Of a stretch of DNA of 5,726 nt, positions 1-5,726 are shown one piece after another. A program made the translations under genes and the position numbers. Below the pieces are notes generated by a model. The model did no database searches. It had not been told where the DNA came from and was given only the letters and a program-made list of their open reading frames with translations. Each line of letters opens with the position of its first letter. Positions within the stretch are counted from its first letter, which is position 1. The stretch covers positions 1 to 5,726 of the forward strand of contig CAJGCU010000121.1 in assembly GCA_904501945.1 (NCBI GenBank), written 5' to 3'. This DNA comes from an uncultured Bacteroidaceae bacterium (GTDB lineage: Bacteria; Bacteroidota; Bacteroidia; Bacteroidales; Bacteroidaceae).

Positions 1-920
1 CCCTTGACGAGTTCAAGTTTGAAGACGTTATCAACGAAATACATGCCTGCAAAGAAGAGCCTACCCGCCTGATGGTTCTCTACAAAAATATTGCCTTGAT
101 GCACACCAACCGCATCAAAGACATATTCAAGACAAACAACAACGGCATACGTTCCAATGCTAGCAATGAACTAAACGTAAAAACTTCCCTTTTAGGCGCT
201 CCCCTCGCCTACTACCACTTTGGGCTGTTCAACTTTTCCTACAGATGGGCGATGGAAAACTCTGTCCAGTATGGACAAAGTTTCAGAAATCTGAAAATGC
301 TGGCTCGGTGTGCCATCATGAACCACGAATTCGATGTCGCCATCAAATACATCTCGCTGCTCAAAGCAAGTTCATTCCACCGCGATTGGGCAAAAGAGCG
401 CGAAGCATGGATAGCTAGCAGCACTTTGCTTGCACAAAGCAAAGAATTTCAAACGATTGCAGCACTTCCAAATACAGAATTTCCCAATCACCTCGATGGC
501 GATGACGGATTGTGCGAGAAATACATCATTAGCTTTCTCAAGTCATTCTCCGAATCAAACCAAGTTCACTCCCCCTTTCTTGAAGACATAGCCATGTGTA
601 TAGCTCTTTGGCACAAGGAAACATACGCCTTCTGTGTTCACTTTTATGACTACGTGAACAACCACCCCAACGAGCCTATCCCAACACTGTATCAAGAAGG
701 AGCCATCCTACTCGGAACAGACGAAAGTTCTCCCATCACCCTCGACCGATTCAAGTTCGATGTTCCTGTAGCCAACAAATACAATCAATTTGTACGCGAC
801 TACAACCAGCTGCAGCAAGCAGGCATCGACCATGAAGAGATGGGAAAGCGTCTAAAAGGTATTTATGGCGATACTTATTGGTGGTATTACTATTTTTGTC
901 TCGATTTAAATTTCTACTAA
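1..920 (+). CDS. DUF6057-like protein, C-terminal part (5' end outside the window)
   Basis: The reading frame is open from base 3 to the TAA at 918-920 and has no start at the left edge. The ATG at 72 is probably internal, because in-frame coding-like sequence (LDEFKFEDVINEI...) precedes it. About 305 codons are visible. The protein resembles the soluble C-terminal half of DUF6057 family proteins of Bacteroidales, with a segment around bases 210-365 reading HFGLFNFSYRW...RNLKMLARCAIMNHEFDVAIKYISLL. Members of that family are, as I recall, larger proteins with N-terminal membrane helices, which would lie upstream of the window. The visible part contains no membrane segment. It looks mostly helical, with TPR-like spacing of small and aromatic residues, and ends in an aromatic-rich tail (TYWWYYYFCLDLNFY). 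Its biochemical function is unknown. It lies 28 bases before the S9 peptidase gene on the same strand, so the two may share a transcript. The family assignment is from memory and moderately sure; that the frame is coding is very sure. Confidence 0.72.
   Translation, partial: LDEFKFEDVINEIHACKEEPTRLMVLYKNIALMHTNRIKDIFKTNNNGIRSNASNELNVKTSLLGAPLAYYHFGLFNFSYRWAMENSVQYGQSFRNLKMLARCAIMNHEFDVAIKYISLLKASSFHRDWAKEREAWIASSTLLAQSKEFQTIAALPNTEFPNHLDGDDGLCEKYIISFLKSFSESNQVHSPFLEDIAMCIALWHKETYAFCVHFYDYVNNHPNEPIPTLYQEGAILLGTDESSPITLDRFKFDVPVANKYNQFVRDYNQLQQAGIDHEEMGKRLKGIYGDTYWWYYYFCLDLNFY
891..898 (+). promoter_or_regulatory. Possible -7 promoter element for the S9 peptidase gene
   Basis: TATTTTTG matches the Bacteroidetes -7 consensus TAnnTTTG exactly and would start a transcript near base 905, about 45 bases before the peptidase ATG. 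No good TTG or TTTG is visible 19-21 bases upstream, and the element lies inside the end of the preceding gene. It may therefore be a chance match, with the peptidase transcribed by read-through. Confidence 0.25.
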
Positions 921-948
921 TCAGCTATATAACTAAAACAAAAAAACA

Positions 949-3093
949 ATGAAAAAACTTATCTTTACATTATTGGCGCTGACATCAGCCACACTGAACA
1001 TCAACGCGCAAGGTACTGTACAAGACTACAAGAACGCCTTTGCCATCAGAGGAAAATATTCCAACAAAATGGCAAAAGGAAGCGTAAGTGTTCGCTTCCC
1101 TCGCAACGCTTCTGGAAACAGTTTCACCTATTCGACATTCAACGGAGACAGCACCGTTTGGTATGAAGTAAACATCGAAACTGGCGACAAGAAGCAAATC
1201 AGCAATCCAGAGACACGCCGTCGCCCTGAATACAGAGGCAATGGCGGAGGAACTCACTGGATGGTTGTCCGTGACGAAAAAGACGGAAGAGCAGAAAACC
1301 CTGTCAACAGAAATACGTTCATTATACATAAAGCCAACAACCTCTATCTCGTCAACGGCAGAGATGATGCAAGCGGCGTTCAAGTAACAGCAGACGGTGT
1401 AGATACCTGCTACTACTCATCATGGGGCACATGGTCACAAGATGGAAAATACTATGCAACAGTACTCATCAAGCCAGCACCCAAGCGCTTCGTCACCTAC
1501 ACCCTCTCCTCTCCATCCAACCAGGTGCAGCCCATCTATTCACAGCAAGAGTATGCCAAGCCAGGCGACTCGCTCAACTACCGCATACCTGTTGTCGTAG
1601 ATGTTGAAAACAAGAAAACCATCTACCCAAAGTCAACAGACTTGTTCAAGAGCCAGTACTCAGTAACTTCTCCAAGATGGGACAAGAACAACAAGACACT
1701 CACCTTCGAGTTCAACGAGCGCGGACACAAAACATTCCGTGTTCTTGAAATGGATCTCGAAGGCAATATCAAGACCCTCATCGAAGAGAAAAACGACAAA
1801 TACGTAGCTTACTCACGCAACCTCCGTCGCGACCTCAACGAAAACTACATCCTCTGGAAGAGTGACCGTGACGGACACGCACACCTCTATCTCTACGACA
1901 GAAAGAAAGACAAGCTCACACAAATCACCAAAGGCGAATACTGGGTGCGCAGCGTGCAGCATGCTGAAATCGACGAAAAAGGCAAAGGATACATCATCTT
2001 TTCAGCCAACGGCAGAAACAGCAAGAACATGGGTACAGTCGCTTCAAGTTTCGACGGGAAAATTGCAGAAGAAGACCCATACAATATCCACTACTATCGC
2101 ATCGACATGAACGGCAAGAACCTTGTCGAGCTCACTCCTGAACGTGCCAACCACAGCGCCACCATCAGCATCGAGAAGAACGTGCTGGTTGACACCTACT
2201 CAACTGTCGATCAGGCACCAGTCACAGTGCTCCGTTCGCTCAAAGACGGCAAGCTCATCTCCACACTCGAGACAGCTGACATCAGCAAATTGGAAAAGAC
2301 TGGCTGGAAAGCACCAGAAGTATTTGTTGCTCCAGGCCGTGACGGCAAAACCGACATGTGGGGAATCATCCAGCGCCCAAGCAACTTCGACCCCAACAAG
2401 AAGTATCCAGTCATCGAATACATCTATTCAGGACCTGGCGACCAGTACGTGCCCAAGACATTCACCCCTTGGCTCTACAACCTTGTTGACCTCGCTGAGC
2501 TCGGCTTCATCGTCGTACAGCTCGACGGCATGAGCACTTCATTCCGTAACCTCGACTTCGAGCAGGTCTGCTACAAGAACCTCAAAGACGCAGGCTTCCC
2601 CGACCGCATCGCATGGATGAAAGCAGCAGCAGAGAAATATCCATACATGGACCTCGACCGCGTAGGTATCTACGGTTGTTCAGCAGGTGGACAGGAAGCC
2701 CTTGGCGCCCTCCTCTTCCACGGCGACTTCTACAAGGCAGCCTATGCAGCCTGCGGATGCCACGACAACCGCATGGACAAAATCTGGTGGAACGAGCAAT
2801 GGATGGGCTACCCTATCGACCAGTCATACATAGAGTCGTCCAACGTGGAAAATGCCAAGAACTTGAAAGGCAAGCTCATGCTCGTCGTGGGCGAGATGGA
2901 CGACAACGTTGACCCATCTTCATCCTACCAAGTTGTTGACGCCCTCATCAAGGCCAACAAAGACTTCGAGTTCATCCTCCTCCCTGGCGCACGCCACACC
3001 ATGGGCGAATCCTATGGCGAGCACAAGCGCTACGACTTCTTCGTCAAAAACCTGCTGGGCGTAGAGCCACCAGCATGGAACGAAGTGAAATAA
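949..3093 (+). CDS. Exported S9-family (prolyl oligopeptidase-like) serine peptidase
   Basis: This is a complete gene of 714 residues with an ATG start and TAA stop. The start follows an A-rich leader without Shine-Dalgarno and opens directly into a signal peptide (MKK, hydrophobic core, NINA|Q; cleavage likely after residue 20), so the product is exported, probably to the periplasm. Residues of about 50-440 have beta-propeller character, with repeated 'W/F-S/D-x-D-G/N-K' turns. Residues of about 455-706 form the alpha/beta-hydrolase domain. The triad is visible: nucleophile Ser578 in GCSAGG, Asp651 in GEMDDNV and His683 in GARHTMG. Tyr493 in YSGPG aligns with the oxyanion-hole tyrosine of DPP IV. 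The double-Glu motif that holds the substrate N-terminus in DPP IV is not seen: the aligned stretch near residues 153-159 reads TCYYSSW. The DGRG element is replaced by DGMSTS. It resembles a distinct Bacteroidetes S9 subfamily (shared CGCHDNRMDKIWWNEQWMG block). A role in peptide breakdown is inferred, and the substrate is unknown. The gene is probably last in its transcript, as a terminator follows. Confidence 0.93.
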   Translation: MKKLIFTLLALTSATLNINAQGTVQDYKNAFAIRGKYSNKMAKGSVSVRFPRNASGNSFTYSTFNGDSTVWYEVNIETGDKKQISNPETRRRPEYRGNGGGTHWMVVRDEKDGRAENPVNRNTFIIHKANNLYLVNGRDDASGVQVTADGVDTCYYSSWGTWSQDGKYYATVLIKPAPKRFVTYTLSSPSNQVQPIYSQQEYAKPGDSLNYRIPVVVDVENKKTIYPKSTDLFKSQYSVTSPRWDKNNKTLTFEFNERGHKTFRVLEMDLEGNIKTLIEEKNDKYVAYSRNLRRDLNENYILWKSDRDGHAHLYLYDRKKDKLTQITKGEYWVRSVQHAEIDEKGKGYIIFSANGRNSKNMGTVASSFDGKIAEEDPYNIHYYRIDMNGKNLVELTPERANHSATISIEKNVLVDTYSTVDQAPVTVLRSLKDGKLISTLETADISKLEKTGWKAPEVFVAPGRDGKTDMWGIIQRPSNFDPNKKYPVIEYIYSGPGDQYVPKTFTPWLYNLVDLAELGFIVVQLDGMSTSFRNLDFEQVCYKNLKDAGFPDRIAWMKAAAEKYPYMDLDRVGIYGCSAGGQEALGALLFHGDFYKAAYAACGCHDNRMDKIWWNEQWMGYPIDQSYIESSNVENAKNLKGKLMLVVGEMDDNVDPSSSYQVVDALIKANKDFEFILLPGARHTMGESYGEHKRYDFFVKNLLGVEPPAWNEVK

Positions 3094-3120
3094 ACCCCAC
3101 ACACGATAATATAAAGCAAC

Positions 3121-3156
3121 AGGCGGACACGAAATTTCGTATCCGCCTTTTATTGT
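3121..3156 (+). terminator. Rho-independent terminator of the S9 peptidase gene
   Basis: The arms AGGCGGA (3121-3127) and TCCGCCT (3142-3148) enclose the 12-base perfect palindrome ACGAAATTTCGT after one C-A mismatch. The result is one long, nearly continuous hairpin 27 bases past the stop codon. It is followed by TTTTATTGTTT. The T-rich side is on the plus strand only, so it serves the peptidase transcript. Confidence 0.82.
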
Positions 3157-3198
3157 TTCCCTCCAGATAAGGCATTGGCATATCAATCTGTTGTCGTC

Positions 3199-3229
3199 AA
3201 AAAGAACAGGTGTGCCACAAGCACACCTG
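3199..3229 (-). terminator. Rho-independent terminator of the 48-aa peptide gene
   Basis: This is a perfect 9-base-pair hairpin. CAGGTGTGC (3207-3215) pairs with GCACACCTG (3221-3229) around a 5-base loop. Read on the minus strand it is followed at once by TTCTTTTT (3206 down to 3199); on the plus strand no T tract follows. It therefore ends minus-strand transcription, 26 bases past the stop of the small gene. With the peptidase terminator it forms a back-to-back pair between two converging units. Confidence 0.78.
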
Positions 3230-3255
3230 CTAAAAGTTACAACCTGACATAATTG

Positions 3256-3402
3256 TCAACCTTGTATTCCTGGTTTAATAATGATAGAAATGATACAAGC
3301 GACGATAAATATGCACATGAATATAAACAGCTCTAACGATACGGCTAAAGCGCATAGCAATGTGACGATAAGCCAGCAGACAAATCCGATTAGTGCCAAC
3401 AT
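3256..3402 (-). CDS. 48-aa hydrophobic, cysteine-rich small membrane peptide
   Basis: The frame runs from ATG (3402-3400) to TGA (3258-3256) and encodes 48 residues. I do not recognise the family. Residues 2-42 are almost wholly hydrophobic (MLALIGFVCWLIVTLL at the start, CIFIVACIISIIIK near the end). A lone Glu24 sits in the middle and Lys43 and Pro44 follow, which fits two short membrane helices in a hairpin or one long helix. There are four cysteines (9, 17, 30, 36) and one tryptophan (10). There is no signal-peptide charge pattern. The case for a real gene is the full set of parts around it: a perfect AAGGAGG eight bases before the ATG, a promoter match about 100 bases upstream, and a hairpin-T terminator just after the stop. 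It is transcribed away from the restriction gene, whose stop is 317 bases upstream on the same strand. Its size and hydrophobicity recall type I toxin peptides and small membrane regulators, but nothing in the sequence decides between them. Confidence 0.72.
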   Translation of the reverse strand: MLALIGFVCWLIVTLLCALAVSLELFIFMCIFIVACIISIIIKPGIQG

Positions 3403-3410
3403 AAATCAAT

Positions 3411-3417
3411 CCTCCTT
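3411..3417 (-). promoter_or_regulatory. Strong Shine-Dalgarno site of the 48-aa peptide gene
   Basis: Minus-strand AAGGAGG is a seven-base match to the anti-Shine-Dalgarno region, with 8 bases between it and the ATG at 3402. This decides the start codon. The site stands out because the other start in the window (949) has only an A-rich leader, the norm in Bacteroidetes. Confidence 0.78.
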
Positions 3418-3424
3418 ACTTTAA

Positions 3425-3458
3425 CTCTTGCCAATCCTATATGGCGAACTGCCAAGAG
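3425..3458 (-). promoter_or_regulatory. Possible folded leader of the 48-aa peptide mRNA
   Basis: In the minus-strand leader, CTCTTG (3458-3453) can pair with CAAGAG (3430-3425), and a small TGGC/GCCA hairpin fits inside. The segment CCCTCTT (3460-3454) could instead pair with the AAGGAGG ribosome site (six of seven positions, counting one G-U). The two pairings exclude each other, which would allow translation control. The stems are short, so this is a suggestion and not a demonstrated element. Confidence 0.28.
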
Positions 3459-3502
3459 GGTATTAATATGCTTCTTTTTTTACAATTTTTCTTTCTTTGT
3501 GC

Positions 3503-3533
3503 CAAATATAATAAAAAAAGAAATAGGTCACAA
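3503..3533 (-). promoter_or_regulatory. Bacteroidetes-type promoter for the 48-aa peptide gene
   Basis: On the minus strand, TATATTTG (3510-3503) is an exact TAnnTTTG -7 element. A TTG (3533-3531) lies 20 bases upstream of it, the spacing expected for the -33 element. Transcription would start near 3496 and give a leader of about 95 bases. The spacer is T-rich and contains a run of seven T. The region is AT-rich, so chance matches are possible, but the position in front of a complete small gene supports it. Confidence 0.55.
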
Positions 3534-3640
3534 GAAAAAAATCAAAAAAAATACATAAAAACACAAAAAGCATACATTCCTTTTTCGTCCACACTAATTG
3601 CTGTTTCTGCTAAACACAACATCTATTTATAGTACTTTTC
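3534..3640. other. AT-rich spacer without a gene
   Basis: This stretch is strongly A-rich on the plus strand, including an A8 run at 3544-3551. It holds only a 26-codon minus-strand frame without ribosome site or conserved character. I see no RNA gene or repeat here. It separates the small gene's promoter from the three-arm repeat. Confidence 0.6.
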
Positions 3641-3709
3641 AAGCGTACCCCTCGGGTCCGACGAGGTGGACCCGAGGGGTACGGTATGTCGGACCCGAGG
3701 GGTACGCTT
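3641..3709. repeat. Three-arm repeat: 22-bp perfect inverted repeat with a nested third copy
   Basis: The 16-base core GGACCCGAGGGGTACG occurs three times: inverted at 3644-3659, direct at 3668-3683 and direct at 3691-3706. The first and third copies extend to a perfect 22-base inverted repeat (3641-3662 and 3688-3709). The inverted arm can pair with the middle copy (16 bp, 8-base loop) or the distal copy (22 bp, 25-base loop), but not both. The two direct copies have a 23-base period. The core is GC-rich in very AT-rich surroundings. A run of five T (3708-3712) overlaps the right end, so on the plus strand it looks like a terminator, although no plus-strand gene ends here. It begins 9 bases past the stop of the minus-strand restriction gene and could end that transcript or stabilise its 3' end, but no T tract follows on that strand. 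It may be a dispersed repeat family of the genome. Confidence 0.9.
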
Positions 3710-3718
3710 TTTCAAAAG

Positions 3719-5726
3719 CTATTCCATGGGCTTAATCATCGACTCAATAAAATGGATTTCTTCATCGGTGAGGTTGTACTTCTTGTAGAGTTCTTCGTCA
3801 GTCCAAGGTTGGGAGAAGTCTTGGAGGGGAACAAACAAAAACCTATCTTTAGTTATATTCATAGACGTTAATCCTTGTAACAACAAGAAACGCATGAACT
3901 TCGTTTTCATGTAAGAAAGCAGATTTTGGGCTTCTTGAAGAGACGCAAATTTTCCTATAGCCAAATATGATTCCGTTGCTATTTCTTTAGGCTTAATTAT
4001 TTTTGTTGTGGCTAACAATTTGACTTGCCCATTTTCGTCTGTTTCTCCAAGATGTCCAGATATAGCCTTACCTGTAATAACATTATACTTGTTGACAAAA
4101 TCAAAACTAGCAGAGACCATTTCACAAGGAACGTAGCCAATGCCCCTGCTTGAATGTAATAGCAAGTCGTTGGAACTATGAGGCTTATCTGCCCCTCTTT
4201 CATAGGAACGGATACCGAATGGCATATATTGAGAGACTATTTCTGATAGGGATTCCTCCTTTCTTCTTTGAATCTTATGAACGATAGATAAAGCATTATT
4301 ATAGCGGATGAAGATGTCAAACTCATCAAGATTCCTTACAGCCAGAGTTTCAACTCCGTTGATGGAATTGACGAAAACACATCCTTTATTATCATGTTGG
4401 CTATTCCATCTGAAATAACAAATACCTCCACTAATGTTGGCCGTTGGAAAACAATCTTTAGGATTAGGAAAATCTTTGATGAAAGTGAAATGTCTGTCCC
4501 CAAGCATTTCTTCTCTGAAATCGTCCAAACCACGACCTCCTCCATACCATCGTGCAGGTATAATCATGGATATATATAAAGGTTTCAGGTATTTTGATAT
4601 TTGTACAAATTTGTTATAGATGGGCATTGCTGCTGCACCATTTCCACCTCCATCCATCACCTGATACGGTGGGTTCCCCACCACTGCGTCTATTTTCATA
4701 TTCTCATTATTATTTATCTTCCAGAAATGTTTGCCGTCTCGGAACGTGTTGACGACAGCTGTAGGTTTTTCTGAAATGTTCTTGATTAAGTCTTTATAGT
4801 ATTGTGCGTTTACTCGAGTGGAACGGAAGCCTGCGAGGGTGCGATGCGTGATGCTGCGAGCCATCGGGGTTTTGCAAACCACAAGGATATTCTCTTCGAT
4901 AGTGGCATCCCAGAGGTTCATAGCAAAAGCGTGACTCACTTCTCCATACTTCTCTTTGGCTGCTTCCACGCGCGTTCTATATATATTATAGGCACAATAA
5001 AGCGGATAGAGACCGCTCTTCGAATTGATTTCCAGCACATGGCTTTCGGAGCGGAACACGTTTGCTGTCACCTCCCCTCTATCCACATAACGGGGCACGT
5101 CCAGCATCTGCTTGAACTCCTCATCATAGAAGCACCAGCCGCCCAAGCAGTCGCTCATGTGCATATTCACCACCCGCCAAGGAGTCAAGACCGTTTCCTT
5201 GTCTGGGTTGCGGAAGGTGTTGAAGATGCCGGCAAGACGTTCTATGCGTTCCTCTATGGTGAACTTGTCGGCTGCCCTTGCCATCGACCTGATGCGTTTT
5301 CCTGCCTCACGGAAGACATCTGCTTCGTAATATTTCTTGAAATTCTCAAAGTCATCTTTGGTTACGCCTTTAGGCATGAACTCCTCCCACGACACATCAT
5401 CCACCAAGTTGGTGAAGTTGTCAATAGTCAGTTCCTCTTCTTCGTCTTTCAACTCTGCCCCATAGATGAGCAAAGGCATTCGGATGCTGATGCCACGCAA
5501 GATGCTGATGGCTTCTGCCCGTTGCGTCTTCTTCTGTTTCAGTTCTTCCAGCCTTGCTCTTTCCTCTGGCGTAAGGTCTTTCTTCTTTTTCTTCTCCAGT
5601 TTTTCTTTCTCTGCATATTCCTCATTGGTGAAACCTTGCTGGTTCACATTGATGTCACCACTCTTTGCCATCGCCTTTGTCGCGCCTATCTTCCCTTTCA
5701 AATGCCTGAACATGGCAAGGTCCATC
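3719..5726 (-). CDS. Eco57I-type restriction-modification protein, C-terminal part with adenine methyltransferase and specificity region (5' end outside the window)
   Basis: The frame runs from the right edge to TAG at 3721-3719. The Met codon at 5725-5723 (residue 1 in my numbering) is probably internal, since the family is much longer. Visible parts in order: a charged coiled-coil-like linker (33-72, KLEKKKKKD...); a conserved coupling region (SWEEFMPKGVT, 112-122); a motif X-like TPWRVVNMHM (181-190); a motif I position reading VLEINSKSGLYPLY (230-243) in place of DPxxGSG; the catalytic NPPY of N6-adenine methyltransferases (351-354); and a C-terminal target-recognition region (about 485-668) ending in a TKFMRFLL...WTDEELYKKY signature. 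By family resemblance it methylates, and possibly cuts, a specific DNA site as a single-chain type IIG/ISP-like enzyme. Many relatives carry a nuclease and DEAD-box helicase before this part, which would lie beyond the window. GC is about 51% upstream (4801-5340) and about 37% downstream (3841-4620). The methyltransferase call is firm; the full architecture is inferred. Confidence 0.9.
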   Translation of the reverse strand, partial: MDLAMFRHLKGKIGATKAMAKSGDINVNQQGFTNEEYAEKEKLEKKKKKDLTPEERARLEELKQKKTQRAEAISILRGISIRMPLLIYGAELKDEEEELTIDNFTNLVDDVSWEEFMPKGVTKDDFENFKKYYEADVFREAGKRIRSMARAADKFTIEERIERLAGIFNTFRNPDKETVLTPWRVVNMHMSDCLGGWCFYDEEFKQMLDVPRYVDRGEVTANVFRSESHVLEINSKSGLYPLYCAYNIYRTRVEAAKEKYGEVSHAFAMNLWDATIEENILVVCKTPMARSITHRTLAGFRSTRVNAQYYKDLIKNISEKPTAVVNTFRDGKHFWKINNNENMKIDAVVGNPPYQVMDGGGNGAAAMPIYNKFVQISKYLKPLYISMIIPARWYGGGRGLDDFREEMLGDRHFTFIKDFPNPKDCFPTANISGGICYFRWNSQHDNKGCVFVNSINGVETLAVRNLDEFDIFIRYNNALSIVHKIQRRKEESLSEIVSQYMPFGIRSYERGADKPHSSNDLLLHSSRGIGYVPCEMVSASFDFVNKYNVITGKAISGHLGETDENGQVKLLATTKIIKPKEIATESYLAIGKFASLQEAQNLLSYMKTKFMRFLLLQGLTSMNITKDRFLFVPLQDFSQPWTDEELYKKYNLTDEEIHFIESMIKPME

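Noticed and set aside
985..1383. Antisense 132-codon frame inside the S9 peptidase gene
   Set aside because: Lies fully inside a well-supported gene, has no recognisable domain, and is explained by codon bias of the sense strand. The same holds for the frames at 2123-2533 and 2613-2912.
3489..3505. Possible sigma-54 promoter (TTGGCAC on the minus strand)
   Set aside because: The -24-like TTGGCAC is present, but the required TTGC-type -12 element is absent at the right spacing (AAGAA instead). The overlapping TATATTTG fits the housekeeping promoter better.
3513..3519. A7 run in the promoter spacer as a phase-variation tract
   Set aside because: Seven bases is short, and similar A runs are common through this AT-rich spacer; nothing in one sequence shows length variation.
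3544..3624. Minus-strand 26-codon frame upstream of the small gene's promoter
   Set aside because: Short, Phe/Met-rich product of a T-rich strand with no ribosome site or terminator; no support beyond an open frame.
3441..3632. Plus-strand 63-codon frame starting at 3441
   Set aside because: Low-complexity Lys/Asn/Phe-rich translation from AT-rich DNA, no ribosome site, and it overlaps the promoter and leader of the opposite-strand small gene.
3641..3709. CRISPR array
   Set aside because: One copy is inverted, the spacers are 7-8 bases and there are only three copies, so it lacks the direct repeats and 30-base spacers of a CRISPR array.
3686..3871. Plus-strand frame starting inside the repeat (MSDPRG...)
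   Set aside because: It reads antisense through the 3' end of the restriction gene and begins in the hairpin repeat; a shadow frame.

Overview
The window looks like chromosomal DNA of a gut-type Bacteroidales bacterium, probably Prevotella/Segatella or a close relative. The grounds are the proteins, which resemble Bacteroidales families; A-rich leaders without a Shine-Dalgarno sequence before the large genes; a signal peptide ending in 'NAQ'; and promoter elements of the Bacteroidetes TAnnTTTG type. No database search was possible, so family names rest on recognising sequence motifs.

Left part (1-3151, plus strand): the 3' end of a DUF6057-like gene, then after 28 bases a complete exported S9-family serine peptidase (714 aa), closed by a clear intrinsic terminator. 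The peptidase has its Ser-Asp-His triad and a signal peptide. It lacks the double-glutamate motif of true dipeptidyl peptidase IV, so its substrate is open.

Middle part (3152-3718): this looks like an empty spacer but is not. On the minus strand it holds a complete small transcription unit: a TTG/TATATTTG promoter, a leader of about 95 nt that may fold, a perfect AAGGAGG ribosome binding site (unusual for this phylum), a 48-codon gene for a very hydrophobic four-cysteine peptide, and a hairpin plus T-rich terminator. Between this unit and the next gene lies a three-arm repeat: one inverted and two direct copies of the same 16-base core. It can fold into two mutually exclusive hairpins.

Right part (3719-5726, minus strand): the C-terminal 668 or more residues of a large Eco57I-type restriction-modification protein, running off the window edge. 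It carries a motif X-like TPW, a non-canonical motif I, the catalytic NPPY, and a C-terminal target-recognition region. By hand count, its conserved upstream half is about 51% GC and its downstream half about 37% GC, which suggests a mosaic gene.

The most original items are the 48-aa membrane peptide unit and the three-arm repeat, both beside the restriction gene. A link of either to defence is inference only.
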